The notes under the pieces: model-generated
What the model was told of the DNA's origin: nothing
Database searches by the model: none
The model's input: only the letters and a program-made list of their open reading frames with translations
Assembly (NCBI GenBank): GCA_013350335.1
Contig: CM023539.1
Span: forward strand, 10,781,302-10,845,301
DNA: 64,000 nucleotides
Source of the DNA: Chimonanthus salicifolius
Taxonomy: Eukaryota; Streptophyta; Magnoliopsida; Laurales; Calycanthaceae
Direction of reading: 5' to 3'
Translations under genes and position numbers: made by a program
Part shown: piece after piece, positions 35,930 to 47,235 of the stretch
Layout: every line of letters starts with the position of its first letter
Position numbering within the stretch: the stretch's first letter is position 1

Positions 35930-36425
35930 GTAACTTCATCATTCAGAAGAGAAATACAGGAACGCAAAAGCAGGGCATTAGAAGCCCACCAAAATGAAAA
36001 TACAAGAATTTATTTACAACTTCAGAATCCAAGGATAACTCCTAACGAGCCATCTCATCTGCAATTAAGTTAGCTGACTGAGGAGCCTAAGCAACTTTAA
36101 AATCAAATGAAGCAATAATATGGCGAATCCTTTCAATTTTTTTCAAGTAAACCCACGGGCAGTGAGAACCCAACACCCACCTAACAATAACATGAGATTC
36201 ACTTGCAACCAAAATCCCAGAAACTCCCAACTCCTCCAACTCCATAATACCACGCCACAAAACAAATAATTCCGCCTCAATAACTGAACCATTCAGGATT
36301 GGGCTAGCATAGGAAAGCACTGTAGACCTCGAATCATTTCTACTGTTCCATCAAAATTAAACTTAAGAAGCCCAAAAGCAGGAGGAGTCCAGAGGACTTG
36401 TTGATTTGACTCCAAATTATGCACA
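35930..36425 (-). mobile_element. LINE 3' end with RNase H remnant (LINE-D)
   Basis: The minus-strand frame 36320-36087 has the pattern EAELFVLWRGIMELEELG...SESHVIVRWV, the RNase H-like end of plant LINEs. The DNA is closely similar to LINE-A at 9400-9850. Only the very end of the element is present. Confidence 0.75.
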
Positions 36426-36777
36426 AATTCTTGTATGAGTTAAATGTATGTTAAATGAAAAAGGATGGGTGAATCGGCTCATTGTGAATTATCTATTTTT
36501 TAATCATAAACATATCTATACAAATTACTTTTCTTACACTTATTTTTATTTTCTGAAATTAGATATTTACCAAATTTAAATTTATTTTGAGATATATTGA
36601 CGGTTAGGTTACACTCAAACCTTATAGGTAATTTAAATAGTTTGTCTTCAAAACATATTTAAAATAATTCTTTAAACTGAGTTTTCTGACACTTCCAATT
36701 TAAGTACAATAATTAATCATGTTATTCGTGTGCGTGAGTTTGGATCCCACCTTTTTCTATTTTCACCCATTTAAAAT

Positions 36778-36999
36778 GGGTAACCATCGTACAACGGGAA
36801 TACTCTTTTAGAAGACACGGGTTTTAGTGAACTTCCCATTTAACCCCCATCTGTCCGTACGGAAAAATTAAAAAAAAATCGAACTTTCAAAATTCGGCCC
36901 ACTACCGGATCACTTTTCCGTCCCTCGATGTACCGATTTGGACTGAGACCATTTTCTATGTGCAGGTACAGTTATTCAGCGCACTTACAGGATCACTTA
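36778..36999 (+). repeat. Left terminal inverted repeat of the MULE
   Basis: Begins GGGTAACCATCG. Its inverted partner starts at 42220. It includes the first of three copies of TTGGACTGAGACCA (36938-36951). Confidence 0.85.
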
Positions 37000-37111
37000 A
37001 TAGACACTCGGTGCACCGATTTGGACTGAGACCATTTTTTGTGTGCAGTTAAACGATGCACTTACCAAATCACTTTACACACACTCGATGCACCGAGTTG
37101 GACTGAGACCA
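36938..37111 (+). repeat. Three subterminal repeats of the MULE
   Basis: The core TTGGACTGAGACCA occurs at 36938-36951, 37021-37034 and 37098-37111, spaced 83 and 77 bp. It is embedded in a longer unit with ACTCGRTGCACCGA before it and ATTTTYTRTGTGCAG behind it. One inverted copy lies in the right TIR near 42050. Such subterminal repeats often bind transposase; that role is inference. Confidence 0.8.
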
Positions 37112-37566
37112 GATTGAAATTTAATACCAACCCCCAACCACCGCTTTTTAATTAAAACGATAGTGGTTCATTTCCCCCTCTTTACGACCATATTCATACC
37201 TCCACCAACCTTTTCTCTCTTTCATTAAACTTCCTTTTTTGCCTTCCTCCATCATTTCCTCCAACCTCCATTCTCTCTTTCATCCAACCTCTTCTCCCTT
37301 TCCTCCAACCTCCATTTTCCAATCATCATTCTCTCGCTGCTGTTCGGCCTCTCCACTCTTGAATTGCAGCATTCTTTTCTCCTTATTCACGGCTGACGCA
37401 AAGCTCCGCTCTCTCAATCTTGTGTCTCCACCCTAAGATAACTCCTTCAAACCAATGTTTTTTCATATTAGAAGTCATACTCACACCTCTACATAAAAAT
37501 AGTTTGTCAATGAAACAATATATCTCTTATCAATGATCTCCCTCTATTTTTTAGATATCACCACTA

Positions 37567-40500
37567 TGGATTCTAGTGAGGGACGTCTATCGACTTTTTA
37601 TGAATCGTCTAGTGGCATGGATTTAGTTGTAAATAATGACATACATGTGAATGATCTTTACAATGAAAATGAATTTGTTGAGATCAATTTTTCAAGTCGA
37701 TAGGATTTGTTAAATTATGTTAAGAAAGTTGATATTGCAAAAGGATTTGCAGCTACCATTAAGAGGTCAAGTAGTAAGGACAAGAGAATATTTTTTGGTT
37801 GTGATAGAGGAGGTACATATCATAACACGCTTAATTTGAAAGATGAAGAATGGAAAAAGAACGCATCCTCTCGCCGTGTCAATTGTCAGTTTGGAGTGAG
37901 AGGGAAAGAAATGGAGAATGGGTCATGGAAGTTGAACATACAAAATTAGAGAAATGAAGAATAGCAATATACAACCTCGTCAAATGTTATCGACGCTTAG
38001 AAAAGGAAATCCAAACATTGGAGTAACATCGACTGACTTGTACTTTTTTTTGCATACGATTCAGAAAGAGCAACTATGTGGCCGGCCGTAATTCAATTTA
38101 AACTTTGATAGAAGATCTACAAAAAGAGGCATTCCATTATTGGCTTGACCATAACAATGAAGGTCATTTGTCACATCTTTTCTTTGCACATCCATTGTCA
38201 GTTACACTTACTAAGAGATTTAATAATATTTTTCTGATGGACTGCACATACAAAACCAACAGATATAATATGCCATTGGTCAACATTGTTGGTGTGACAA
38301 GCTTTAATACTAATTTCTTCCCATACTTTGTTTTTATAACAAATGAGAAATTAGAAGATTATGTATGGGCGTTACAAATGTTTAGAAAAAATTTAGAAGT
38401 TGATCCTTACTGTCCAGTTATTGTGACTGCTAAAGATTTGGCATTAAAGAATTCGATTGAGATGACTTCTCTAATGATGTTAATATTTTATGTATTTGGC
38501 ACATCAATAAGAATATTCTTGCTAGTACTAAACATCTCTTTGAAAAGAATGTAGTATGGAATGCATTTATTTCTGAGTGGAACTCATTATTAGTGTCTCC
38601 ATCCGAAAGAGCATTCTATGGAGTGTATGAGATGTTCAAAGAAAATTTTTGAGATTTGGACCAGGCAGTAAAATATTTAGAAAGCACTTGGATCCCTTAC
38701 AAAGAACAATTTGTCAATGCATGGGTAGGCAAATGTTTACATTTTCAAAATCGAGCCACTTCGAGGGTATGAGGTACTCATGCTGTGTTAAAGAATTATA
38801 TAGATACATTGACTAGTGAGCTTGATGTTGTTCGAATAAAGATATGTAATGCCATTGAAAATCAGTTTAAAGAGTTCAAGGCTCAACTTGAGATTGAAAG
38901 AATAAATACCCCTCACACTTGTTGTTGATATGCAATTTTTACATTTATAAATCTCGCAAGCGCACAAACTATTTAATAATATAGTGATTGAGTGCGAGGC
39001 TTAACCCAAAGGAAATCCACAAAATATATGCTTAAATTAAATTGGTACCTTTTAAAATATGTAATCTTAAGAAATCTAATTCATAGAATCATAATTTTAA
39101 TTTAGATCTTAGAAAACCAAAGTTAACACCATTATTATCTAACTTATAAATTTAACAAGTTGAGAATCAAATCCTTCTTCTTTTTTATTAAATTGGTGAA
39201 ACATGAATAATAACAGTCTCATCTTTTTTAATTCAAAATATGATAACTCCAACCCTAGTCAAAGAATTTTGAGAGAGAGAGTTTGAAAACAAGGAATTAA
39301 AGAATTAAAAATTAAATATACAAGATTCACAATAAAAACATATATATTGAACAATTTTTTTACAACAAACATACAAAGTAACTAACGTAACTAATGATAG
39401 TAAATAAATTGACAAATAATGTAAGTGACAGAATAAATAAATGCATAATTTAAAGATGGTTATGGAATTTTTCTCTCATTGCCCAAAATAAATAAATAAA
39501 TAGGAGATCTAAATCTGAAATTCACGCTTAAAATTAAAATGGCAATTTACACCATTAAATTAAAATGGCAATTTATACCATTAAATTAAAATTCATAAAC
39601 TTTAATCTAATTAAGGTCTAGTTTTTAGATTTAAGACTTATAACCTAAGTCATTTAATTAAACAAAGAATACAAAATTAAAATTAAAAGAGAGCATAAAA
39701 AGAAGTCTAAATAATCATACTTTCCAGGATTCTAAAGGCACATCTCTTATTTATTTCATGGAAGAATTCAAGTACAAGCATTCATATAATTGAGAACAAG
39801 AAAACAAAATGGAGACGAAAATTTACAACTCTCACTTGTAAAATCATGTGGGACTTCCTGTCTTCTTGTCTCCTGATCTTTTTTTCTCAGCCTTTGGTCC
39901 TTTGAGCTCTAGGTCAATTCTAATTTTACTGTTGGCTCAGTGCTCTATTTATAGGCTCAGGGTTGGAATGGATGGCTAGAATTTAATCTTGGTTTGAGTG
40001 ATTGGTGAATGACATGGATTGGATCTCATGGAGTTTGGGTGATGGAGATTAAAAGTTAAAAAGACTAGGGTTGCAAAGAGGCTCACACGAATTTGGGTGT
40101 GTAGGGTGGCTTGGAGTGGAGTGGAAGAAAGGAGAAAGAGAATGTAGGAGTTGCTTGGCTTGGGCGAATTTACTGTGTGTTTTAGGGTTTATGAGATGCA
40201 ATGAAATGAATGGATGGGATTAAAAGATGAAATGAATGAATGGATGGATGATAGGAAGATGACATGGAGGGTTGACCTTGTGACATGCGCATGAGGTAGT
40301 GGAGAGATTATGCAAAATCGTGTGGAGGCTTTGTAAATTGGGGATGGGGTGTAGGTGATGTGGCATGGCTTGGGGTGCAAGTTATTCTAGATCTAGGGTT
40401 TTTATAAGTGAATGGCTTAGATTGTTTTGGGTTAAGATCTAATGGCTCTAAGGTTTATTGGGTGAAATAAATTATATGAATGGTAAGTTTCCTAATGGAG

Positions 40501-42097
40501 GGTTATGATTTAAAGGTTAGGATAGATGGATGACATAATGAATGGCCTAGATCTAACATGATGTATGTATGCAATGGATTAGCATGGAGGCTCTTGGGTT
40601 TACCTAAAATGTATGCATGATGTGGATGGTTGTGAATAAATCTCCTAAATCTAATGGCTTTAATGAGTGATGGTTGATAAAAATGGATGGATGATGAAAT
40701 GATGTATGGATGGTTATGGTCCTAAAGTTGATCTAGGTGATAGATAGGTTGGATGGCCTCGATCTGATATCATGAATGTATGGTTTGGATTTGATGGGTG
40801 GCTCAAAGTTTGACCTAATTTTGATGCATGAGATGAATGGTTAGGATTAAGGGATTAAGATTGCATTGGAGAGAAGATTGGATTGTGTGGATTGATAAGG
40901 AAATGGACAAGGCTTGGGCGTGTGATTGGGTTATGGACTTGGGTTTTGGATCTATAAATGAGTACATGGGCCTTCAGTGGACCTTAGACTTGAGCTTGAG
41001 GACTTGGGTCTTTTTTGGACTTTGGAGTGCACATTGGCCTGTCCCAACTGTAATATGCGCATGGACTGCATGTGGCTTGGCCCAATGATAGCTTGTGGAG
41101 CTTAGCTTGGCCGAATTGAAGTGGATTTGTGGCCCATTAATCTTGAATTTCAGTCATGCCTCTTGAATTACAGGTTTTCTTTTCTAGAATTAAATAATTA
41201 ACTTCACCACTTTAAAATCTAAAATATTGATTTAATCTAGACTCTCATAGATGGATATAGACTAACCAATTTACATGAAAACCCTAAAAGTTGAGTGAAA
41301 TTAATCATAAAAAATTTCAGGTTTTCCGAATTAAGCACCAAACTTGCAATTATCCATTGTTTTAAGATTATTTTCCTGAACTCTCCATTTTTATCTACAA
41401 AACTAAGAAATTATATTAAATGCACCAATATACATAGAATTGAGAGCTAACTAGTCCAATAATTAGGGTGAAAATGTAATATTTCAGTACTCAACACTTG
41501 TAATATTCCTTTCTTTGATGAATTGAATGACAAAAAATCACATTTTGCATTGAGTGAGCTTTATAAACAATATGCTTGATGCGAGATAATTCATTGTCAT
41601 GCACTTGTACAGAGGAATTTACAATATCAATGGGCTTACCTTGTGCATACCAAATGAAGACTATAGGGAAGTTACATTTGGATCAGATCCATTCTCAATG
41701 GAGAATCGATTTCACATTGTTGAACGACTTGGATATTGAAATGAATCGGCATAAGGATGGACTAGATGTCTACTTTGATGATATCAGGAAGAAATATGGA
41801 AAATTATCTTCATCTGATCAAGAATGGCTTAAAAATATACTTTTTTTGGTTGCCAGTGATGGAATAGATGCCAGTCATCCGATTATTCAACATTATAAAG
41901 GACGTCATCCAGGTTCGAAGAACTCAAATTCAACAAGAAGAGATCCTTCTGCATTTGAGAATGTGGAGAATGCATCAAGGCAAGAAAATGCTCTATTTGT
42001 AAGTGATCCGGTAAGTGCGTCGAATAACTGCTCCTATACAAAGCAAATGGTCCCAGTCCAAATCGGTAAACCGAGAGACTGGAAAGTGATTCAGTAA
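37567..42097 (+). pseudogene. MULE transposase with FAR1-type finger and SWIM zinc finger, decayed
   Basis: A start at 37567 (MDSSEGRLST) runs to a TAG at about 37699. After it comes the FAR1-type DNA-binding part (VKKVDIAKGFAATIKRS, then CDRGGTY), ending at 37949. The MULE catalytic domain (38105-38554) has FLMDCTYKTNRYNMPLV and a following TSFNTNFFPYFV. The frame continues in pieces to 38917, is cut by the solo LTR, and resumes at 41502. There the SWIM zinc finger CSCTCTEEFTISMGLPCAYQ (41595-41655) is followed by a tail. Removing the LTR and one CTTGT keeps the frame open across the junction. Premature stops make it inactive. Autonomous MULE transposases and the domesticated FAR1/FHY3 family share this domain order. 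Confidence 0.85.
38923..41496 (-). mobile_element. Solo LTR, 2574 bp, TGTTGA family copy 2, inside the MULE
   Basis: Starts TGTTGATATGC and ends GTACTCAACA, with the 5-bp duplication CTTGT (38918-38922 and 41497-41501). It is similar end to end to the copy at 27512-30135, including the AAGCGCAC...GAGTGCGAGG zone near the left end and a GGCCCATTAATCTTGAATTTCAG-like zone (split here) near the right. It inserted after the MULE, so it is younger than the MULE insertion. Confidence 0.9.
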
Positions 42098-42220
42098 GTG
42101 GGCCGAATTCTGAATGTTCGATTTTTTTAATTTTTCCGTACGAACGGATTGGGGTAAAATGAGAAGTTCACTGAAACTCATGTCTCCTAAAAAAATATTC
42201 CCGTATTAGAGTGGCCACCC
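41999..42220 (-). repeat. Right terminal inverted repeat of the MULE
   Basis: Read inwards from 42220 it matches the left TIR over about 220 bp with scattered differences. It includes the inverted subterminal word TTGGACTGGGACCA. Confidence 0.85.
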
Positions 42221-42228
42221 TTTAAAAT

Positions 42229-44046
42229 TCAAAACCTAGCATCTAGCTATTCCAACATGATGTTAAACCCTTTCATTATATCAGTCCATGTCCCATCATC
42301 GCTTGTCTCTCTGTCAACCTTTCATCTTTCGACCATCCATATCATTTAATACAACCTCTTTTTCCTTTCTAATACCGACCCTTCACCACTACCCATGTTC
42401 CCATCTTCGTTGATACCATCTTTGAAACCAGTTGACCAATTTTGACTGCCTTTTGACCCACTTTTACCCATCAACCCAAAGTCGTTTTACTGCTTCTCTA
42501 ACCCCAATCCTACATTAGACAAAAGCTATCTTTTTCATTTTTATAAAACTCCTCCTACCTGTGGGCCCCGACGGACCCATATATCCATTTAAATCAGTCA
42601 ACCCATCCCCATCCCATATCCTTGGGTCGTGCATAACCAACCCATTGAACAATTTACTCAGTCCTACTCCTAAGTCTCATTTAATTCCATCACTTATCCA
42701 TTTAACTGACTTAATGAGCTCTAAAAATCCGATATGATGATCCGTATATCACAAGATTTGAATTCAACCAATTTAAATCTACAGATACCCATCTCCCATC
42801 TCCTCCCTGGATCTATGGCATCCAATAATAATGATGAGTATGCCACCAAGGCAGATTTCCAAGAATTGATATCGGAAGTCAAAGAATTTAGATAGGAGGT
42901 CAAAGAATTTAAACAGAAGTTGAGAGATATGTTTGCCAAGATCCTTGAGTCTAGGCACGATATAGAGACATAATGACTATGAAAGGTACATTTGAGTGTT
43001 CACATCCGATCAACTCGCCTCGTAACGCTCACACACAACCACCTCCACAGCCAACACCACATCCACCAGTACCATTGTCATTGCCATCTGATTACCCGAC
43101 CTTCTCCCATACCCAAATTCTATACGGATATCGAGGATTTCTCTATGTAAAATAACACACACAGATGATTTGGAGGATTCTTGTTCAGTCTCGGGACATG
43201 AGGGGGGATTTTTTTTAATCCTATGTAGTGCAGGTACGGGAGGGAAGTAGTCAATAGGGTTCCTCCCTCTGCCGGTGATTTGTCTCCTCCGGCAGAGGGA
43301 GTGAGGGAGGATTATTGAATGTTTTCTTTAGAAAAAAGATAGGTGAAAAAAAAAAAATAGATTGAAGTTTGGCTCTGTACCATGTAGAATAACATACATA
43401 AAGGATTTGATGTATCTTCCTTAATGAATGAGAGACCCTCTAATCTTATTTATAGAGATAATAAAATACATATGAGGAAAGTAAATAAAGGAGAAAATCC
43501 CTAAATAGGGAAATACAATATTAAACAAATCCTAAATATATTTAACATCTAAATATATCTTAATACTCTATAGTTATTCATATATTATCTTGCCCGCCAG
43601 ACCCTCAAGACCGTGTGATCACTCTAGTGCAATTTGAAGACCCCTTCGTGATTGAATTGGTTCGACCTTGTTTGAGCACATGGTTGGTCATTGCTTTGGT
43701 CGTCTTGAAGACAATTAGCTCTCGTTTGTGCTTTCACGGTTGTGCAATTACCATCTTCATCGTTTGACTCTTTGGAATTGGTCTCCATCTCTGTCTGGTA
43801 CCTCGAGACAGTCTCCATCGCTATGGCGACGATGCAATTATTTTGCTTGATTTCAATTCAAGGACGAATTCTTTTTCAAGACCGGGGGACTGATGTAGGA
43901 CACACATATCATACGTGGACCCCATTTTGATACTTTATTTATATTAATTTTAATTTTAGGTAATTTTGTTTGATTTCCTCAATGTAGTTTTATTAGTTTA
44001 GATGGGATTTGTATTCTTGTTTGAAGTTTCCTTCTAAAACTAGATT
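42229..44046. other. Retroelement remains, no intact gene
   Basis: A frame at 42815-42970 (MASNNNDEY, then TKADFQELISEVKEF) looks like a gypsy gag N-terminus but breaks off soon. Around 43360-43400, on the minus strand, TGGTACAGAGCCAAACTTC may be a primer site next to an LTR occupying about 43400-43930. Neither is strong enough for a separate call. Confidence 0.4.
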
Positions 44047-44082
44047 TGTATATGTATATGTATGTATATGTATACATATATG

Positions 44083-44115
<33 letters not shown>

Positions 44116-44122
44116 ATATATT
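44047..44122. repeat. TATG microsatellite
   Basis: About 75 bp of mostly TATG units, with one TATACATATA interruption near the middle. The open frames of Met and Tyr across it are products of the repeat. Confidence 0.9.
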
Positions 44123-44207
44123 TTTTATCTTTTCTCTCTCTTTCTCATGTCGGGTGTTTCAGGCTCCCTTTTCAACCCTGTCTCGGTGAAGACAAGGAAT
44201 CTATTTT

Positions 44208-44706
44208 TGTAATACCCATTACCCACCTCAAAAGTCCCACATAAGTTGTGAGATGGGTGTTTATTTGAGAGAATCCCCATTGGCCTTGTGTCAGGCCTTT
44301 TAGGCCTGGCTAGGTGGGCCAGGGCCCAAAGCAAAATAGTGAGGGAAGAGTGAGCTCAAAGCGGACAATATCACACTTGGAAGTTGGGGTAGGGTCATTA
44401 CAAGTGGTATCAGAGCACGGTTCAACACTCGGACTGTGTGAGTCCTCTACCTCTGTGATGTGACAGAGTCGGGGACAACTCTGGTCTTAAGGGGGGTAGA
44501 TTGTAATACCCACCACCAACATCATAAAATCCCACATCAGTTGTGAGGTGGGTGGGGTGAGTGTTTATTTGAGAGAAGCCCTATTGTCTTTGTGTGAAGC
44601 CTTTTGGGCCTGACCAGGTGGGCCAGGGCCCAAAGCAAAATCGTGAGGGCAGAGTGGGCCCAAAGCGGATAATATCATACTGGGAAGGTAAGTTAGGGTC
44701 GTTACA
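44208..44706 (+). mobile_element. TRIM retroelement B, complete, 499 bp
   Basis: The LTRs at 44208-44402 and 44502-44706 begin TGTAATACCCA and end GTCATTACA or GTCGTTACA. The primer site TGGTATCAGAGC (44405-44416) follows the left LTR. A purine tract AAGGGGGG lies just before the right LTR. The 5-bp duplication is ATTTT (44203-44207 and 44707-44711). No protein is encoded. The LTR text differs from TRIM A, so it is a different family using the same tRNA-Met primer. Confidence 0.93.
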
Positions 44707-44711
44707 ATTTT

Positions 44712-45034
44712 GCTGGATTGTTATGATTTAAATGGGGTGTTTATTTAGTGTGATTGATGTGAGATTCCCTCCGATGTCCAACTTTTAGGTGCAACTTTGC
44801 CGAATTTTTGGTAGGAATCTCTGACCTTTGAATGGTAGGTTTCCCCGTATGTGTGTGGAACCCCATTGTGATTGAGATTAGAGATATCACGCCCGGCCCC
44901 GCGATGGGCACGTGAACACTACATGACATTTTTCTCAAAATCAAACCAACTACAATACAGAACACTTGGGCAAAAGGGTCTCCAGTCTCAAACTCAAGGG
45001 TTACACATATATATATAAATCAATAAAGGACTAC
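44712..45034. repeat. Gypsy LTR fragments
   Basis: The segment 44760-44870 (CAACTTTTAGGTGCAACTTT and following) resembles the 3' part of the LTR at 47236-49985. At about 44887 the text ATCACGCCCGGCCCCGCGAT looks like the inverted end of another gypsy LTR. That LTR may continue at 47134-47235 and 49991-50700 once the two later insertions are removed. Confidence 0.45.
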
Positions 45035-47133
45035 TGATAAGTCCATAATTATTACATATTTTACTCCTAAATTATATTTGTTAGTATATTTTTATTATTT
45101 AATTTTATCTAATTAGTGTGTTTTGTGTGTTTTAGGTTGGAGTATCATCTAAACCCAAGATCGGCTTAATTAGGTTAAATTGAAGTGTTTTCTCAACTTA
45201 TATTGATTGCTCAAAATAATAAAGAAAGAACAAAGGCTCTTGTGTGAAAAGGACAGAACAATACAGCAACGAAATACAATGTCAGCAAGGCTGAGCAACT
45301 TGCAATTGCAAATCAGCCAACCACTCTTGCAAAAAACAAAGTAGAGAAAATGAGAAGTCATTCAGCAGAGAGCAATCAGCTACCAAAGGAAAAGAAATCA
45401 GTTGCAAACATCAAACAAAATCAACAAGCAAATCTGATCATGCAACAGTTCAAGAGGCAATTGAAAGAAACAAAAGAAGATTAAGCGGTGAAGGTGAAGA
45501 GGTGATCAGCTGTAGCAGTAACCCATTGAAAGAGGGCAGCACCATAAGCAATCAAAGACAAAAGGAAAAAAACTTCATTGTTGTTGCCATGGTATACAGA
45601 CGGAACAACAAGATGATCGAGAATCCTGTCAGAGCTGAAGAAAAATAGCAGAAGTCATTGCAAACAGTCAACAGTTGAAAGTGCCCAAACAGGAAGCTGT
45701 TGTTGTTAACATCGTTGTCTTTGAGCATGTAGAAGCAAGTGGAAACCATAGAAAGAAACCCAACCAGTTAACGGGGACGGTGAGGAGTTATTGGCAGGAA
45801 AGAAAAGAAAGGAAAGAATAAAAAAAAGAAGGTGGCTGTTGTTTTTACAAACAGAGAAGGGTTCGGCCAAAGAGATTACGGATGGAATAAAGTGGAAAGT
45901 AAATAGAGGAGAAAGAGAAACAGGGAATAGAAAGGAGGGTGACTGCTGTGTGCCGAGATGATGAGAATAGAAAGGAGAAAAAACTGGAAAACAGAGTTAC
46001 CATGAAGAGATATAGTCGGCCAATGCAAAGAATCGGCTGATTGAATGGGACCCAGGAACCTTGCTACTTTAACCTCTCCACTCATCTATAAATACAAGGG
46101 TCCTCCACAAGAGAAATTCGAACTGGGTACACGGTGCAAAGAGGCTAAGGAGAGGATTAGGAACAGGAACTCAAGAAGCAAGGGGTCAGTCGAATTTCAC
46201 ATTGGGTTTCTAGAGGTTGGTGTTTTTCAATTTTTCTCTTTGTTTTCTTGTAATTTCTTTATTCCAAATTCCATTGTATTGTAATTTTAATTCATATTTC
46301 AATTAATGAAATCAAGATGAGTTGTAGATTTATGGTTTTCCAATTCTCAAAATTTGATGATGAAAGTTTGATTTTTCATGTCGGGATTTATCTAAGGTTT
46401 TTCAAATTAAATGAGATTTGTTGGGATAGTTGGAACTTAATTTTTCATTCTAAGGCACTCCATCAGAGTGTGAGATTTATTTTAGAATTAGAATTTAAGT
46501 ATAAAATTTGTCTAAGCTCAAGGTTTGGTTTGATTAATCTATGTTTAATGAAATTCATGTGGTCTTTAATTAGATTGTTTATGAATGAAAAACTTGAATC
46601 AAATTTTGGTAATTTACCAGAGCTCCATGGTCTAGGTCTTGTTTTCATTAGATTTGAGATATGGGACATGATGCCATCTTAGTACTTGATCCAATTCTAT
46701 TGTAAATATGTAAATAAGTAATTTTAGTTTTCTTTTTATTTTCTTAGTTTATAAATTCAAAAACTCTTGAAATTATGGAACTAGGTTGGTAAATTAATTA
46801 ATTGTATCTTAATTTTGTATTTTAAATTACATTGAGATTGTTTATATTTTTAGATTAAATCTACCATCTTAATTAAAATTAGTTAAATTGTTAGATTCTA
46901 TGTTTAAATCTATAATGTTTCTAAATTAAAACTAAAATTCATAGATTAGACAAATAACTCTATATTTATGATTTATCTCCATGTTTTCTAAATTTCTAAA
47001 ATTATAGAATTCAGTGGTATGTTTTTCACGGATATATTTTCCTAAGTTCCGATAGGTTCGACCTCGCACTTAATCGCTATACTATCTAATGGTTCGTACG
47101 CTTGCGAGTTATAAATTTAAAATTTGCACAACA
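45035..47133 (+). mobile_element. Solo LTR-like element, 2099 bp
   Basis: Begins TGATAAGTCC and ends GCACAACA, with TG...CA termini and a 4-of-5 flank match (ACTAC at 45030-45034, ATTAC at 47134-47138). Its right end (GGTTCGACCTCGCACTTAAT, then CGCTTGCGAG) is the inverted counterpart of the left-end zone of the TGTTGA solo LTRs, so these families are related. No coding content. An inner stretch at 46080-46320 looks like a transcript start and leader. Confidence 0.7.
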
Positions 47134-47138
47134 ATTAC

Positions 47139-47230
47139 AACCCTTAAATGAAAACACATAACAACATCATTACATCATGCTTTTAATAGAAAACCAAAGC
47201 ATAATCGAAAAACCACAAAGCAACCGAAAA
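47139..47230. other. Short spacer between two solo LTRs
   Basis: About 90 bp of A-rich host sequence left between the two insertions. It is probably part of the element that both LTRs invaded. Confidence 0.5.
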
Positions 47231-47235
47231 GAAAA

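Larger units (their letters stand above)
36778..42220 (+). mobile_element. Mutator-like element (MULE) with long TIRs, split by a solo LTR
   Basis: The terminal inverted repeats are about 220 bp: 36778-36999 on the left and 41999-42220 on the right. They share, among others, CCGTACGGAAAAATTAAAAA and ATTCGGCCCACT. The flanks carry TTTAAAAT (36770-36777 and 42221-42228), an 8-bp match close to the usual 9-bp MULE duplication. Inside is a decayed transposase. The solo LTR at 38923-41496 sits within the transposase. Without it the MULE is about 2.86 kb. Confidence 0.88.

Noticed and set aside
44009..44244. Met/Tyr-rich open frames
   Set aside because: They are produced by the TATG microsatellite.
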